Shown piece by piece: positions 18,939-30,361 of a DNA stretch of 64,000 bases. Origin of the DNA: Cytidiella melzeri (lineage: Eukaryota; Basidiomycota; Agaricomycetes; Polyporales; Irpicaceae); assembly GCA_022592445.1 (NCBI GenBank), contig JABYQR010000067.1, positions 62,001 through 126,000 on the forward strand. Reading direction: 5' to 3'. The notes below the pieces were generated by a model. That model did no database searches, was not told the DNA's origin, and was given only the letters and a program-made list of their open reading frames with translations. Position 1 is the stretch's first letter. Every line of letters begins with the position of its first letter. Made by a program: the position numbers and the translations under genes.

Positions 18939-19460
18939 GAATGGGCTCTTCAATGCTGCCATTTTTGATACGGCGATTGTCAGCCCTTCCGACCCAGATA
19001 TCAAAATTTGACGGAAAGATGTTCTCCAGGCGAGTAAACCCGGAATCAACAATGTGCTGTACTTTGTAAGTGATCCCAAGCCGGAGTATGGCGTGGAACT
19101 TGGTGAAAGGAAAGCCAGTGCAATCATAATAGGAACTATCCAGACAATGTCGGTCAATCTAGATAGAACCCAGAGGCAATATGTTGTGCCCACCTCTTTC
19201 CGCCGTCGTATATAACCGCAAACAATTCAGCCAGCTCATCACCCTTCTCGACGAGACGCAACGTCAGCTCACAATCAGCAACAGCCCCAGCTGAAGATGA
19301 GCTGCTCTGAGTGGCTACCTGTGCAGCTATGAGGTCTTTGAGTACCTCTGAGTGCCGAGCCAATAATCCAGAGTGCAATTTGAAGGTCATCCCGTCGGAC
19401 GCTTCAACTATGACTGGTCCCGAATCATCAAACCAGAGCCACTCGTGGCGTGTCATTGCA
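18939..19460 (-). pseudogene. BTB gene, middle piece (end of exon 1, intron, start of exon 2)
   Basis: Carries the BTB core. Exon 1 continues from the LINE target site (MTRHEWLWFDD follows) to 19194. The 58-bp intron 19193-19136 has GT-AG ends. Exon 2 starts with SYYDCTGFPFTKF and runs into the copia target site gaatg. Confidence 0.88.
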
Positions 19461-19477
19461 CCGCTGGCAGGCGTCTC

Positions 19478-19495
19478 TTTTTTTTTTTTTTTTTT
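19478..19495 (-). other. Poly(A) tail of the LINE
   Basis: A run of 18 T on the plus strand, directly next to the 17-bp target duplication (19461-19477). This is the 3' tail expected for target-primed reverse transcription on the minus strand. Confidence 0.92.
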
Positions 19496-19723
19496 GGTAG
19501 AGCGTAACCGGAGCGGGCAGTTTGCATGACGATCCCCCTACTCCGTGCTAGTACGAGGGGATTTCACCCTCTGGTATGGGAATTTACTACCTCAGGGAAA
19601 TGCATTACGCACTCTGACCTTGTTATAGGGCAGCCGTGTGGGACTAGATTACCTTCTTTTGCGTTTTGCTCCTCGGGACCCTATCCGGGGGGGTCCCTTG
19701 GTTCGACACGCTCGTGGATAATC

Positions 19724-22700
19724 CTACCCACTAAAACCCCTGTGAAATTTATCCAATCTTCTGGGAGAGCTGCTTCGTTGTAGAGTGTTCCTGACCACGT
19801 TTTTAGTACCAGCTCCCTTTTTAGTCTTTTCCTGACCGGGAGTCTTGGGTGGGTGTGGGCAATATCTATTCAGCCTCTCGTTCATCGCACTGTGCCATCT
19901 CCTCTTAATCTCTCCGTCTGTATGGGTCCACCCTGGTATGTCTGACTTCTCTATTACTCTCTCACATCTTAACTTCCATATGAGGTGTGCTGATTCTGTT
20001 ACCATCAGTCGAAACAGTCTCGTTGTTCCGTAGTGTATCTCGCCGTTTCCAGACTTCACTTCTATCAAGTTCGCGCCTAGGACCGTACCCATGGACAAGT
20101 TTGGTATTCTTCCTTTCTTCCTGCTTAGCATCTCTCACACCAGGTTCCATATTACGAGCTGCGCCGAATCTTGGCAGAGGACCAGGATATGCTCCAGTGA
20201 TTCCAACTGTCCGCATAGGGTACATTTGCTTCTCTCCTCGTATCCCGGGATGTTTATCCACCATTTTCCAACTCGATATGCATTATGTACTGAGCGCCAC
20301 AGGAAGTATTTTATCTTCTTGCTGTTGTGTTTTTGTCTAATCGCCCTCCATAGTGCTTCCTCGGTGTGTTCTATTTGTGTCTCTCTCTTGATATCCTCGA
20401 TTATTCTGTCTACTTGTGCCTCTGTTCCAGCTCTCGGTGTGTATTTCTCTCTTTCTCTGATGCTCGTGTATATTAACTTTTGGGAGGAAGATTTGATTTG
20501 CAGTCCTTCCAGGAGGAATTGTCTCGGAGCTTCCGTTGGGTTGTCCGTTGGTATGGGGAGTTCCGCCCCTTGCGCAGCCAATCGGTCTGCTTCTTCGTTA
20601 CCTTTTACTCCTGAATGGCCCTTTACCCAACACAGCTCTGTTGGTGCCACCCTTGCTCTGCAATACGCTATTATCTCTTGGAAGAGCTCTCGGTTCTTAA
20701 CTCCGACCCATCCTTTCTCTTCCCATTTCTTGGCGCCTGTCATGATGCCATTAATGCAATATTTTGAGTCTGTCATTATTCTCAGGGGGGATACTTTCGG
20801 GATTGTCTTTAGTGCGTGCAGTATAGCTGTAAGTTCTCCCGTCTGGTTTGATTGTTCCTTGCTTCTCACTCTCAATGCTGCATTCAGGGGGTGTCCTTCC
20901 GCCACCCATACCCCTGCCCCTGCTCTTGCATCTTGAGTGCTGTTGTTTGTGCACGACCCATCAGTGTATACTACCATTGTCTCTCTGTCTACCGCTCTTG
21001 TCCGTGGTCTGTTTACTGGGTCCATGGTTCTTGTCTCACCACTTGTGAACATGCGGAAGCATAGCGATAGGTCGCTCTGCACCGTTAGCAAGGGGTCGAA
21101 CAACAATGGCTGGTCTGTTCCTTTCCTTTCCATGTTCAGTTTATTACAGTTCTTAGTTAGTGACAATCCATCCGTACTCTCTTGTTCGCTTGGGTTCCAT
21201 CTCGGCGTAAGTTTTCCGTATAACATTTTCGCCGTGGTGTAGCACTCATAGGGGAAATGGCATCCTGTTATCTCCCTTATCTTTTCACAGTGGGTACAAC
21301 ATCTTCTTTTTGGGTAGTGTCGCGTGCACTCTTTGGTGGTAAGATCACCGTGTTCGATCATTGTTTTCAGCTGTGATACCGCCCTGATATGGTGGTTAAG
21401 TCTTAGGCATTTGCTTGCGCTTTTATTGTGGAGGGCTCTCAGCTCGTCTCCTATTCCTATGTGGAGCCAGATTGGTAGTTTCTTTTTAAGTCTAGGACCC
21501 AGTTTTACCGCTGAGAAACTAACCCCCATCTTTTTTGCCAGATTTATTATGTTTCGCACATACGTCGGGAGATTCGAGTTAGCACTCGCATTTACTTTCC
21601 AGGTTTGTAAGAAGTATTGCAGCTTGGACTCCTTATCATATTTAGGTCCCGAGGACGTTGCATTCAGGGCTAGTAATGCATCGACTGCGTATGCCCACGC
21701 TGGGCGTGAGCTCGTCAAATCTAGGAAGGGCTTTAACCACGTAAGAGTTATTGCTTTCACTTTCGCATTCACGTCTAATAGTCCTATTCCTCCTTCTTTT
21801 AGTGGTCTATATAGTGCGTCTAGGCTTATTGGGGGTGTTCCTTCGTTTGGCCATATGAAGTTTCGTATTATCTTGATTAGTTCATCTCTCACTTCGTTCG
21901 GCATACCCTGAACCTTGGTCAGGTACTGTATTCTTCCCCCTACCTCCATGTTTATTATCAGTTTCTTTCCGAAAGTTGTGAGTCCTGGCCTATTCCATTC
22001 TCTCAGTTTCTTATTGATCTTGCATAGGACTGGCTGCCACGGAGACGCTTCATCCGCATCATTTCCTATCCACACACCCAGTATCCTGGTTAAGGATCCG
22101 TCCTCTGCTATTCTAATTTCTGGCGGTAGGTTTCCTCCTGTCCCGTTTTAGGTCCTTGTACTAACTACCATCTCTCTGTATTCACACTTTCCTATTGGAA
22201 TAACTTCTGTTTTTTCTATGTTAAATTTCGCCTTCGATGCTTTGCACCACTTTGTCAGTATCTGTTGCAGTTCCGCATAGTTGTCCTGTTCCGATAGGTA
22301 AATCGTCGTGTCATCTGCAAATAGTGTTGTTATTAAACGTTCTCTCATTCCCGGCAGGTTGTACCCTTTCAGTCCTGATCTTCGGAGCATGCAGGCTAGC
22401 GGTTCTATTGCTATATTGAAAAGTAAGCACGACAGTGGGTCCCCTTGCCTCACCCCTCTTGTTACTTGAAATGTCCTGCTATTTACCCCATTTATCATTA
22501 TGCTAGACCTCGCTGATTCGTATAGCGATCTCACCGTGTCGATAAACTCCTTTGGTACTCCCATCGCCTTAAGCGTGCACCACAGGTAATCGTGTGCTAT
22601 TCTATCATACGCTTTTTCTTGATCTAATGCCACTATAACCCCATTTTCTTCCGTGGCTTCCGCATAGTCCGTCATTACTCTAGCGAGGTTGGTTTGGTCG

Positions 22701-24970
22701 AATATGGATCTATTGGGTATGAATCCTGCTTGTGACGGGTGGATTACCTTGTGGATCCAAGTTGCTAGTTTAACGGAGAGTGCTTTCGTGAATAATTTAT
22801 AGTCTGTGTTTAACAGTGTAATTGGTCTGTAATTCGCTAATTCGTGTTTGTCCTTCTTCTTGTAGATTGGGACTATCCACCCTTGCGCAAAATTCGTGTC
22901 TTTTGCCACTCCGAACTCTTCGACATCGTTGAAGACCTTACATAATATGTCTAAGATGTCGATCACCTGTTCCTTGTGCCTGGGTGTAGCTTCTTCATTC
23001 CTCGCCGTCGTGATGTATTGTCTGTGTATCTCTTTCCACATTTCATATGGTATGCCGTCTATTCCTGGTGCCTTCCCTACATTGCATAATTTGAGTGCAT
23101 TTTCCAGGTCATCTCTTGTTACCCTCTTTTTTAGCGTTTCTCTTGCGTTCCTTTTGAACTTCTTCTCTATGTGACTTAGTACGTCCTCAATCTCTTTTTG
23201 TCGGATGGCTGGGTTGGTGATTTCTATTCCTTCTTCCTGTAGATTCTCATGGTATTGAGCTGCCACCTCCGCCATTAGGTCTGACCTCTCAACGTAGCTT
23301 GGGGGGTTGTGTGAGCTATATTCTGGGTGTCCTTCCGGCCATCCAGACTTTGGGTCTCTCAGGCTCATTATAATGTCTCTAGGTGCGGCTGTTTTATTCG
23401 TTCTAATCCACACTTTGTTTATCTGTTCCCCATATATCCAGTTGTTTGCCGCCACCGTCGCTCTGGATGCGTTAAATCTCCTAGCTTCCAGCTCTTTAAT
23501 TTTTTCCAATATTATCGCCGCCTCTTGCGCCTCCTGTTCCTCTAATTCTGTTTTGTTATTGTTGAGTATCCTTTCTCTTTCCTCTTTCAGTTTTGTAATT
23601 CTCCTCATTAATTTTGGTATTTGCTTCTTAGCTAGACTCCTCGCTGTCGACGTGACGTCTGACTTAAATCTTTTATACAACGTTTGCACGTTGAGTTTGT
23701 CCGTCCTTTGTTCTGGTGTCGGTAAGCTCTCTAGGAGTTCTTTTCCTTTTGATACGACATATTTCTGAAATTCATGGTCGGCCAGGATTGCTTTGGGTAT
23801 CACCCATCTTCCTTCTCCTATGAATGGTAGTCTTTTATCCGTAAGTGATACCGAGATCATCATGTGGTCCGAACTCATTCCTTCTACTGTTTCGTTGAGC
23901 CAGTTTGCGGCCGTTCTTGCTAGTGTGGGGGCTAAGTACATCCTGTCTAGCCTTGACATAGCTTTGCCAGATTGTTGGCTGAAGGTGAATAGTCTTGAAC
24001 TTGGGTACGTTTCCCTCCATGCGTCTGACAAGTTTAAGTTCATGCATAGTTCTTGCAGCTGATATACTGGACCTCTTGGGTCCATCTGCGCTGGGAAGCG
24101 ATCAATCTTCTCTTCTACAATGTTGAAGTCCCCAACCATCGCGTCCGGTTTAGGATGGTTATTCATTTTCCAAAATTCATCCAGGCGTTTCCACATCGCC
24201 TCGTTTTCTCCATAGTCGTTTGGCGCATATACATTTAGAATTCGTAGTGTCACCACTTTATGCCATGTCAACGTGAGCATTAGTGCTCTTCCTGGGATTA
24301 TCTCTTTTACTGATACTTTGTCCGCATCTAGTCATTCTTTGTTTACTACAAATGCAACTCCTTTAGATGAGCTCGCTCGTTCTTCCGGTTCTGAGTACAG
24401 AATTAAGATTCTCTTTCCAAAAAGTTTATGAAGGTCGTCTACATGAGGTTGAGTGAGGTGCGTCTCTTGTATTGCTATTACTGCTAGTTTCTTTTTCCTT
24501 ACTATCTGATTAATTTTATTCCATTTTTTGCTCACTTGTGTGCTTGCTAGCGGCGCACCTCTTCCTTTCATGTTCAGCGAGGCGATTTGTATGGTTGCCG
24601 CTGTTCTGCGGCGGTTTGGCCTCTGCTTCCTCTGTCTGTCCCTTCCTTCATCTGAAAGGCCCTGGTGGGCGTTCTCATGGGGTTGGGTCAGGGCTGGGAG
24701 GCTGGGGCCCACCGACCTCAGTCGGTGTATATCGGAGGTGGATGTATGGTGACCTTGCCCATCACCTAACTCCCTGTGGCCTTCATCGGCAGGGTTAACG
24801 ACGGGCAGAGAACCTCTGCCTCGGGCCTCAGGGAGGCTGTTTACCGTGGCCGGGTGTCTAACCGCTTGTGATTGTAGGTTCATTTGTTGTTCAGGATGGG
24901 GCGACCGACCTAAATAGGTGAGTTTCCGCTCTCCATACGGTCGATAGGTGAGCGTTAGGACGTTCGCCAT
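19724..24970 (-). pseudogene. LINE ORF2: APE endonuclease, reverse transcriptase, RNase H, with three nonsense codons
   Basis: One reading frame of 1749 codons is interrupted only by in-frame stops at 24332-24334 (TGA), 22148-22150 (TAA) and 20135-20137 (TGA); the pieces share the same phase. Endonuclease: IQIASLNMKGRG, IAIQETHLT, VGDFN, SSDHMM. RT: GWIVPIYKKKDKHELANYRP, VIVALDQEKAYDR, GVRQGDPLSCLLFNIAIEPL, TTLFADDTTIY (the catalytic FADD is intact). RNase H: VVYTDGSC, GELTAILHAL, MTDSKYC, GHSGVKGNEEADRLA. A Cys/His end domain follows (CTLCGQLESLEHILVLC), then LIWKLRCERVI. Two of the stops could be CGA-to-TGA changes at CpG. This copy cannot make full-length ORF2p without readthrough. Confidence 0.92.
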
Positions 24971-25360
24971 AATGTTCCTCCAGGCGATCCGCTTGTCCGC
25001 TCTCGGATGCGTCCTGGGGCCCTATGGCGGGTGTACCTTCCCTTTATCTGTTCTCTGTGACCGTCAGCTTTCCTGTCACCAAGGGATCCTTAGCCAGTAT
25101 ATTTGGGCCTTCGGTCTTGTTTTTATTTCTAACCCACTAGTGTTGCTTCGTGGTTTTTTTCTCGGACTTGGGCTCTTGTTTGTTAGTTCTTAGTCGACTT
25201 CTTTTTTTTTTTCTACGCATGTCTCGTGTCAAGTATTTACGCAAAGGATATTCGTTTCAGACAGCTATCGTAAGGACAGTAATTTATGTTAGGTCAGAGA
25301 GCAGCGCGCGGTGGTCTGGGTGGGTTGGTGCCGGACTCGTCTTCCTACTCCGATACCTGT

Positions 25361-26725
25361 TCAGGCGCCACGTCCCCTGCCTCCGGTCCCTCTGCCACCT
25401 CTACCTCTATTGCCTCTACCTCTTTCACTTCTGCCCCCTCTCGAGCTACGTCCCCCATTCTCCGTCACCATCGTAGTGAACGCCGTTGGTGGGGCTGCCT
25501 CGATTAGAGTCCTGGTGGGCTTCGGATTCGGCAACGGGCGCAAAGCTTGTGTAACCCTGGCGCGGGTTAGCACAGTGCTCGGAACAGCATATATAATCCG
25601 ATAAGACTGAGATAATAACATCTCAGTTAAACTGCCTTTTGGCGTAACGGTTATGACGTCGGAGTTCAGATCGCTTACAGCTTGGTTGTATAACCATCCT
25701 TGTTCCGTAAGAATCGGGCATAGGAAGGTCGGGTGGAGAGCACTCGTGCATATTCCGCACTGCCATCCGGTAAAGGGCGCAGTGTTCATGCCGATGAAGG
25801 GGTCTGCAAAGTTTGCCTTCATTGCTTTGTCTCTGAAGGCTCGCCATTGAAGGATGTCGTATGTTGGTGTCGCTAGGAAGAGGTGTGCAACTCGCTGTAC
25901 TGGTCCGTCCTCTTTCTTGGCTTCAACCATCTTGATCTCGAGGGAATTCCTTACCATTTTTACCGCTAGGTCCGGCTGTAGGTTGCACAGGTGGGCCTGA
26001 CTCTTGACTATGTCAGAGAGTAGGTCATCAAGGCCGCATTCGTCAAATGCGCTGTTAACCAGTCCTCTCAGGTTGTGTTCCTCTTCGTCTCCGAAACCGC
26101 TAATGCTCCCTATGTACGAATCGAAAGTCGGGCCGTTGGTCGAGAAGAAGAGAGTACCCTCCGTCGTTGAGATGCATCCTCCGCAGGACGTTAGGAGCTC
26201 GTAGTATTGTTCATCGATGTTGTATAGGAGAAAATTGTACGGGGGAATCCTATTTCCTGGGCGGTCCTGTGCTGGGGATGGCGCCGTGAGTCGTATGCCT
26301 GGTGGTGTCCCTATTGTGCGACGCAGTAACGAGAGGATCTCCTCTTTCCTTGCCTGTTCGGTAGCCCCCATGGGGCGTCCTTTTCCTGCTTGCCTCACCA
26401 GCAACGAGAAGCCCGCAATCTTAGGCCATGCTTCGGCTTGTTTATTGGAGAGGTTATTGAACGCGAAGTAGGGGTCGTTTCCCCTAACCGCCTCGAAGTT
26501 CGCTGTCGGAGTTGAGAACTCAAGCTCGTGGGTCTTCTGAGTTTTGGGAACATGGGGGCAATGGTTAGGGGGTGGAAGAGAGTGGTTTCGGTGGTTGTCC
26601 TTGACTGTGGGAGGTTGTAGAGCTGCGAGGGGGGTTCTACTTATGTCTGCTGTCCTCGGAGTCCAGTCCTGCGATCTTTCATTCGTCATTGTCCTACTTG
26701 CTCCATGATGCGCAGTGCTGTTCAT
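25361..26725 (-). CDS. LINE ORF1 (gag-like, CCHC knuckle, RG-rich tail)
   Basis: 454 residues. It has a zinc knuckle CGICTSALHPTFLC (CX2CX4HX4C) near residue 332 and an Arg-Gly-rich C-terminus (RGGRSERGRGNRGRGGRG), both typical of RNA-binding ORF1 proteins. The start MNSTAHHGASRT may not be original: the frame 26765-27202 lies upstream in the same phase, separated by two stops about 30 bp apart. ORF2 begins about 390 bp downstream. Confidence 0.72.
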   Translation of the reverse strand: MNSTAHHGASRTMTNERSQDWTPRTADISRTPLAALQPPTVKDNHRNHSLPPPNHCPHVPKTQKTHELEFSTPTANFEAVRGNDPYFAFNNLSNKQAEAWPKIAGFSLLVRQAGKGRPMGATEQARKEEILSLLRRTIGTPPGIRLTAPSPAQDRPGNRIPPYNFLLYNIDEQYYELLTSCGGCISTTEGTLFFSTNGPTFDSYIGSISGFGDEEEHNLRGLVNSAFDECGLDDLLSDIVKSQAHLCNLQPDLAVKMVRNSLEIKMVEAKKEDGPVQRVAHLFLATPTYDILQWRAFRDKAMKANFADPFIGMNTAPFTGWQCGICTSALHPTFLCPILTEQGWLYNQAVSDLNSDVITVTPKGSLTEMLLSQSYRIIYAVPSTVLTRARVTQALRPLPNPKPTRTLIEAAPPTAFTTMVTENGGRSSRGGRSERGRGNRGRGGRGTGGRGRGA

Positions 26726-26764
26726 TTCGTTCGACTAGGCCAGGGGTGCAATAAGTTGAGTGAG

Positions 26765-27830
26765 TTAGCGGGAATGTCTCGTCTCGTGGCGTACGTGACT
26801 CACCATTGGAGACTGTGCCCTCGGGGGAACTTCTTTGCTCTTCTCCGGCCTCCCTTGTGTGTCCTCATTGGACAGCATGAGGGTTCCGTCCTCCATCTCC
26901 TGGTCCACGTCAAGCCCTCCCGCTGCTCTCCATAGTTCTTCCTCTTCCGACCCTTCTCTGTTCAGCACTCCTTGTTGGCTTGCTCTGCGCTCCTCTCTCA
27001 TGCGGGTCCTTGTCTCCTCATGTGGTGAGTCTGCAACGTCGTAGGGGGCTATGGCTTTCTTGGAGGAGATCAACGGTGTGGAGGGAGTTAGTTTGTTGCG
27101 CGTGCCGCGTGGTTTCTCCTTCGGGGCAATTGCCTTGCTCTTCCTTTTCTTTCTGCTCCCATTTGGTGTAGGCGAGAGTATTTCTGCGACGTCTGGAGGC
27201 ACGTGAATCTATCTCATTTTGGCGATTAGTGCGTTTTGTTCAGCTTATCAGATTCGGAGCACCTGCCTCTTCATTCTCTACTCCTCCTCCCGCATCTAGC
27301 CCTAGCGCGTTCAGCCCCAGGATTTCAAAGCGGTTCACTGAGGAGATGGGCGGTGAGTCTTCCTCCCGACTTCCTCCATCCTTAACTCCCTTTTCCGTGG
27401 ACGTCCTCTCTTCCGAGTTTTTCTCCTGGGCTTTCCCCGTTCTCCCGTTCCTCGCTCGTCTTCCCTGCTTGTTCTTACTAGGTACTATAGCGAATGGGTT
27501 GTCGTTGTCGTTCGAGAGAGTCGTGGTCAAGCTTTCGGTCGCGTCTTGGTTCTCTGTGGATGGTGTCGTCTCTGGCTCCAGTGCAGGGTTGACGGAGGTG
27601 TTTGCTGAGAGCGGTGTAGGAAGGGGTGCACCTGCGTCGCTCTTCCCTAGCTTGTCTGCATTCTCTTTCTCCTTCCTTAACCTGTGCGCCGTCATGCGGG
27701 CCTGGCGTTCCTCAGCGGCCATCCTGGCTGCTGTCTCAGGGGTAGGGAAAGATGTGTCGTTGAGAACGTTTGTGGAGGGTGGCGGGGTCTTGTTCCACGT
27801 TCCCGGGGTGGAGGGGGTTGGTGATGACAT
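26765..27830 (-). pseudogene. LINE ORF1 upstream frames (probable N-terminal part, broken)
   Basis: Two frames, 27830-27240 (starts MSSPTPSTPGTWNKTPPP, ends near SVNRFEILGLNALG) and 27202-26765 (lysine-rich, SRKKRKSKAIAPKEKP). They are in different phases, 37 bp apart. Fungal LINE ORF1 proteins often begin with such low-complexity charged regions, so these may be the N-terminus of ORF1 split by a frameshift. No intron is obvious. They could also be separate small ORFs. Confidence 0.5.
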
Positions 27831-27920
27831 CTGTTGTTTTCTAGGTATTAATTATAATCTTTCGTTAGTTGGTTGGGGTGCAAGTTTATTTATGGCTTCG
27901 TACCGTGTATATCGACTCGT

Positions 27921-29697
27921 CTAGTGGTCTGGGGGATCCAGCTCGTCTCCTCCCCTTCTTATACCATCCTCCCCGCCTCTACTCAGTCGCTCTTGTTGAT
28001 TTGGTTTGGGGTTGTACATCGCTTTGGGGACACATGTTTTAGGTCTGGAGCTCTGTTGTCGGTGTTTGGCTTGACTCCCTTTTGTCGTGAGGCTTGTCTC
28101 TTCCTGAGTCCATTGGCTACTCCGGCTGCGTTTTTCTTCCCTGTTGTTCCGGCCTTCGTGTTTTTGCGGTTTCATCTCCTTTTTCTGAATCCCATCTTCT
28201 GTCATGCTCTGAGCTTGTTCCTTATTACGTGCACTCTTTGTGGCTCGGCGTTATAGGGTACGAAGATATTAATTAGTTACGCTAAGCTTGTCTTACTGCT
28301 GTTAGGCCAACATGCGTTTGAAAGGCAGGATCAGTGTTTTACTGACTGACCATATTACTCGGTTATTACCCCCCTTTTTTACTTCCCTTCTCATGTCTGC
28401 TCTACGCCTCTCCTCTTCCCCATGTCTCCAGCTCCCTTTCCATTACTCGTTTATGCTTCGGGAAGAATTTATGGAGGATGTTAGATAGTCTTGTGCTTAA
28501 GGGAGGAGTGAAGTCGTTGTAATTTGTTATGATGAGGATTGTCGAGGATGTGCTGTTTGGTTTGGCTCTGAGGACAAGCTTACTTCCCAGGGTCCCGTGT
28601 TCTCCCACGATTTTGAACACATGGCACGAGATTCTGTCATCCGGCATTCGGATCGAGCACCTTTTTCCAACCGATAGTTTCGTCTTGGGTTTCGCTAGTA
28701 TGATCCATGTTGGGAGTCCGAGGTTTTGGCTGAGCGGTACGTCAACCTCCGCCGTCAGCATTATTTTGGTGAACAAGTTCTCGTAGAGGTCGTGCACTTC
28801 TGAGAGAAGCCTTCCCCACGTCCTACTTGGGAGCCTCTTTCCTTTCTGTGGATGTGATGTTTGTATCTCAGTTTCAAAGTGGGTGATGCGGGTCTCAGGT
28901 TATGTTACATACATCGTCGAGTTCGTTCTGTGGCCTTTTTGCTCCCATTGTCTCCCCGTCCGTTTCCCCACTCTCCTGGGAGGGTGTCTCTCCCCTTGGA
29001 GATTGGTTGGGGTTGGTGTGAAGCACCTTGACCGTCAACGCCTCTTCACTCTCCACCTCTCCAAGCCCACGCTCCTTCTTCCCCTCTCCCATGGCCCTGG
29101 TCTGGCCGTTTTCAATCATTGGGTTTGGTTTTGGTGGCGTTTCTTCACTGTAGACTGTGTGAGTAGTAATGTAGACCTCAGTAGGTCTATGGATATCGTC
29201 AGGGCTAACTTCCCATACTCTCTTCTGGCTCTTTCCAGATAGACTTGTAGAGGACATTCTGGGGGAGATGTTCGCTTTTCTCTGCATAGGTCATACTTGC
29301 TAACTTTTATATTCTTCCTTGTAGAGCGTCTGCAGGGCAGTTACGCGAGTAATTTCTGATCTCCACCATGTACCTAAACTTGCTCAGGATATGGGCTAGG
29401 GCATATTAGGTTATGAGGGGGAGGGGTCATTATGTGTGGCATAGGTGGGGCATATGGTTGGGGATTTATGCACTCCGTTCTCCTCTTATATGCACTCTGT
29501 CTCTGGTGGACATTTTTATTCGCATCTCTCAGTCGATCCTTCGGCATGCGTCTATTACCTGCTGCGTCATCCCTCGTCATTCTGTGATCTGGCGTCTTTT
29601 TTGCTTCATTCCTCCTCGTAGCGCCCCGTTTTGTTTTAGCGCTTATTGGCCTGGCGTCGTCGCCGTGGACGGTGGTGACGACGTCCTCTTTGTGCAT
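27921..29697 (-). other. LINE 5' region with four short frames of unknown function
   Basis: Minus-strand frames 27921-28205, 28402-28797, 28895-29287 and 29374-29697 (95-131 residues). 28402-28797 looks most protein-like (NLGLPTWIILAKPKTKL, LGSKLVLRAKPNSTSSTI). The others are hydrophilic and Lys/Arg/Glu-rich. I recognise none. All lie inside the 17-bp target duplications, so they travelled with the LINE or sit in something nested in it. The stretch from 29698 to 30176 holds no frame of note. Confidence 0.45.
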
Positions 29698-30176
29698 ATC
29701 TCTTTTTCCCTTCTTAAATGTCTAAGGTTTTGTATTGCTGGTGCTGTTATTCGTCGGGTGTGTCTGTTCATTCACTTAGTCGTTCACTATCACTCTCCTT
29801 CTCCAGTAGCTTCAGTTAACGTTCGGTCCCCGTGAACGAGTGGGTACACCTGCTTCCGTGTGTAAAGGGACGCGTACTTCACTCGCTTTTCTCTCCCTTA
29901 GTCTTATTTTTCGTATCCGCTTTGCTATCTATGCTATTACCCCTCCATTTCATGGTTGTAGGGTTCTCAGCGTTCGGTGACGTGTCACTCCTCCTGTATG
30001 AGGGTTCCATCTCTCGCATGTTTTTTCACCGGGAGGAACTCTAGTGTATTTTGTACACTTCATAGTCGTAACTATGTATTGTCAGAAGGTCATCCTGACG
30101 AAAGAAACCCCAAGGGGCTCTTTCTGGGCATATTGCCGCTTTTTGGTGGTGGTGGTTCCTCCGTGGCGCGTGCTTC

Positions 30177-30361
30177 CCGCTGGCAGGCGTCTCAGGAGGC
30201 GGCTGCCTCGAAGCATCTGCAGGTCCAGCGACATCGCGTACGTGTCTTGCGTCGGGAGACTCAAGTTGACGGCATTGAGGGGACTCGGAGGGGGGATTCG
30301 TCTTCCTCTTTTTCAAAGGCTTTTCATCGTCCAAGTCGTTGTCGGATGCGGAGGAATGCAT
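30177..30361 (-). pseudogene. BTB gene, 5' piece of exon 1
   Basis: ATG at 30361, then MHSSASDNDLDDEKPLKKRK and a proline-rich stretch, entering the LINE target site at 30193-30177. The frame continues in phase at 19460. Read straight on, the frame runs 45 codons into the LINE and stops at 30041. Confidence 0.85.

Larger units (their letters stand above)
19478..30176 (-). mobile_element. Tad-like LINE (non-LTR retrotransposon), 10.7 kb
   Basis: A poly(A) tail lies at the left end. The 17-bp target duplication ccgctggcaggcgtctc is found at 19461-19477 and again at 30177-30193, which fixes both ends and shows a single, apparently full-length insertion. From the 5' end (right): a 2.3-kb segment with several short frames, an ORF1 region (about 27830-25361), ORF2 with endonuclease, RT and RNase H (24970-19724), and a 3' UTR of about 230 bp. 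The insertion splits exon 1 of the BTB gene in the same orientation. APE endonuclease plus RNase H in a fungal LINE points to the Tad/I group; exact clade unproven. Confidence 0.92.
11133..30361 (-). pseudogene. BTB/POZ-domain gene split by a LINE and a copia element
   Basis: The gene reads from the ATG at 30361 to the stop at 11133. Exon 1 is 30361-30177 plus 19460-19194, with the LINE between. A 58-bp GT-AG intron follows (19193-19136). Exon 2 is 19135-18939 plus 11683-11133, with the copia between. One copy of each target duplication is counted. The pieces total 1200 nt, exactly 400 codons, and the frame is kept across both junctions. Residues 1-62 are acidic/basic and probably disordered. 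A BTB fold starts near WLWFDDSGPVIVEASDG (about residue 67) with KLHSGLLARHSEVLKDLI, then LRLGITYKVQHIVDSGFTRL. The C-terminal part has DAVAVVSLARAAGRTQLLPV and several Cys. Such BTB genes (330-400 residues) are common in Agaricomycetes, role unknown. Now non-functional as a normal transcript. Confidence 0.9.

Noticed and set aside
19478..19495. T-run as a transcription terminator
   Set aside because: It sits exactly at a 17-bp target duplication and is the LINE poly(A) tail read on the other strand.
20091..24062. Many plus-strand open frames of 60-280 codons across the LINE
   Set aside because: They are antisense to ORF2, whose RT, endonuclease and RNase H motifs lie on the minus strand; the plus frames show Ser/Leu-rich shadow composition.
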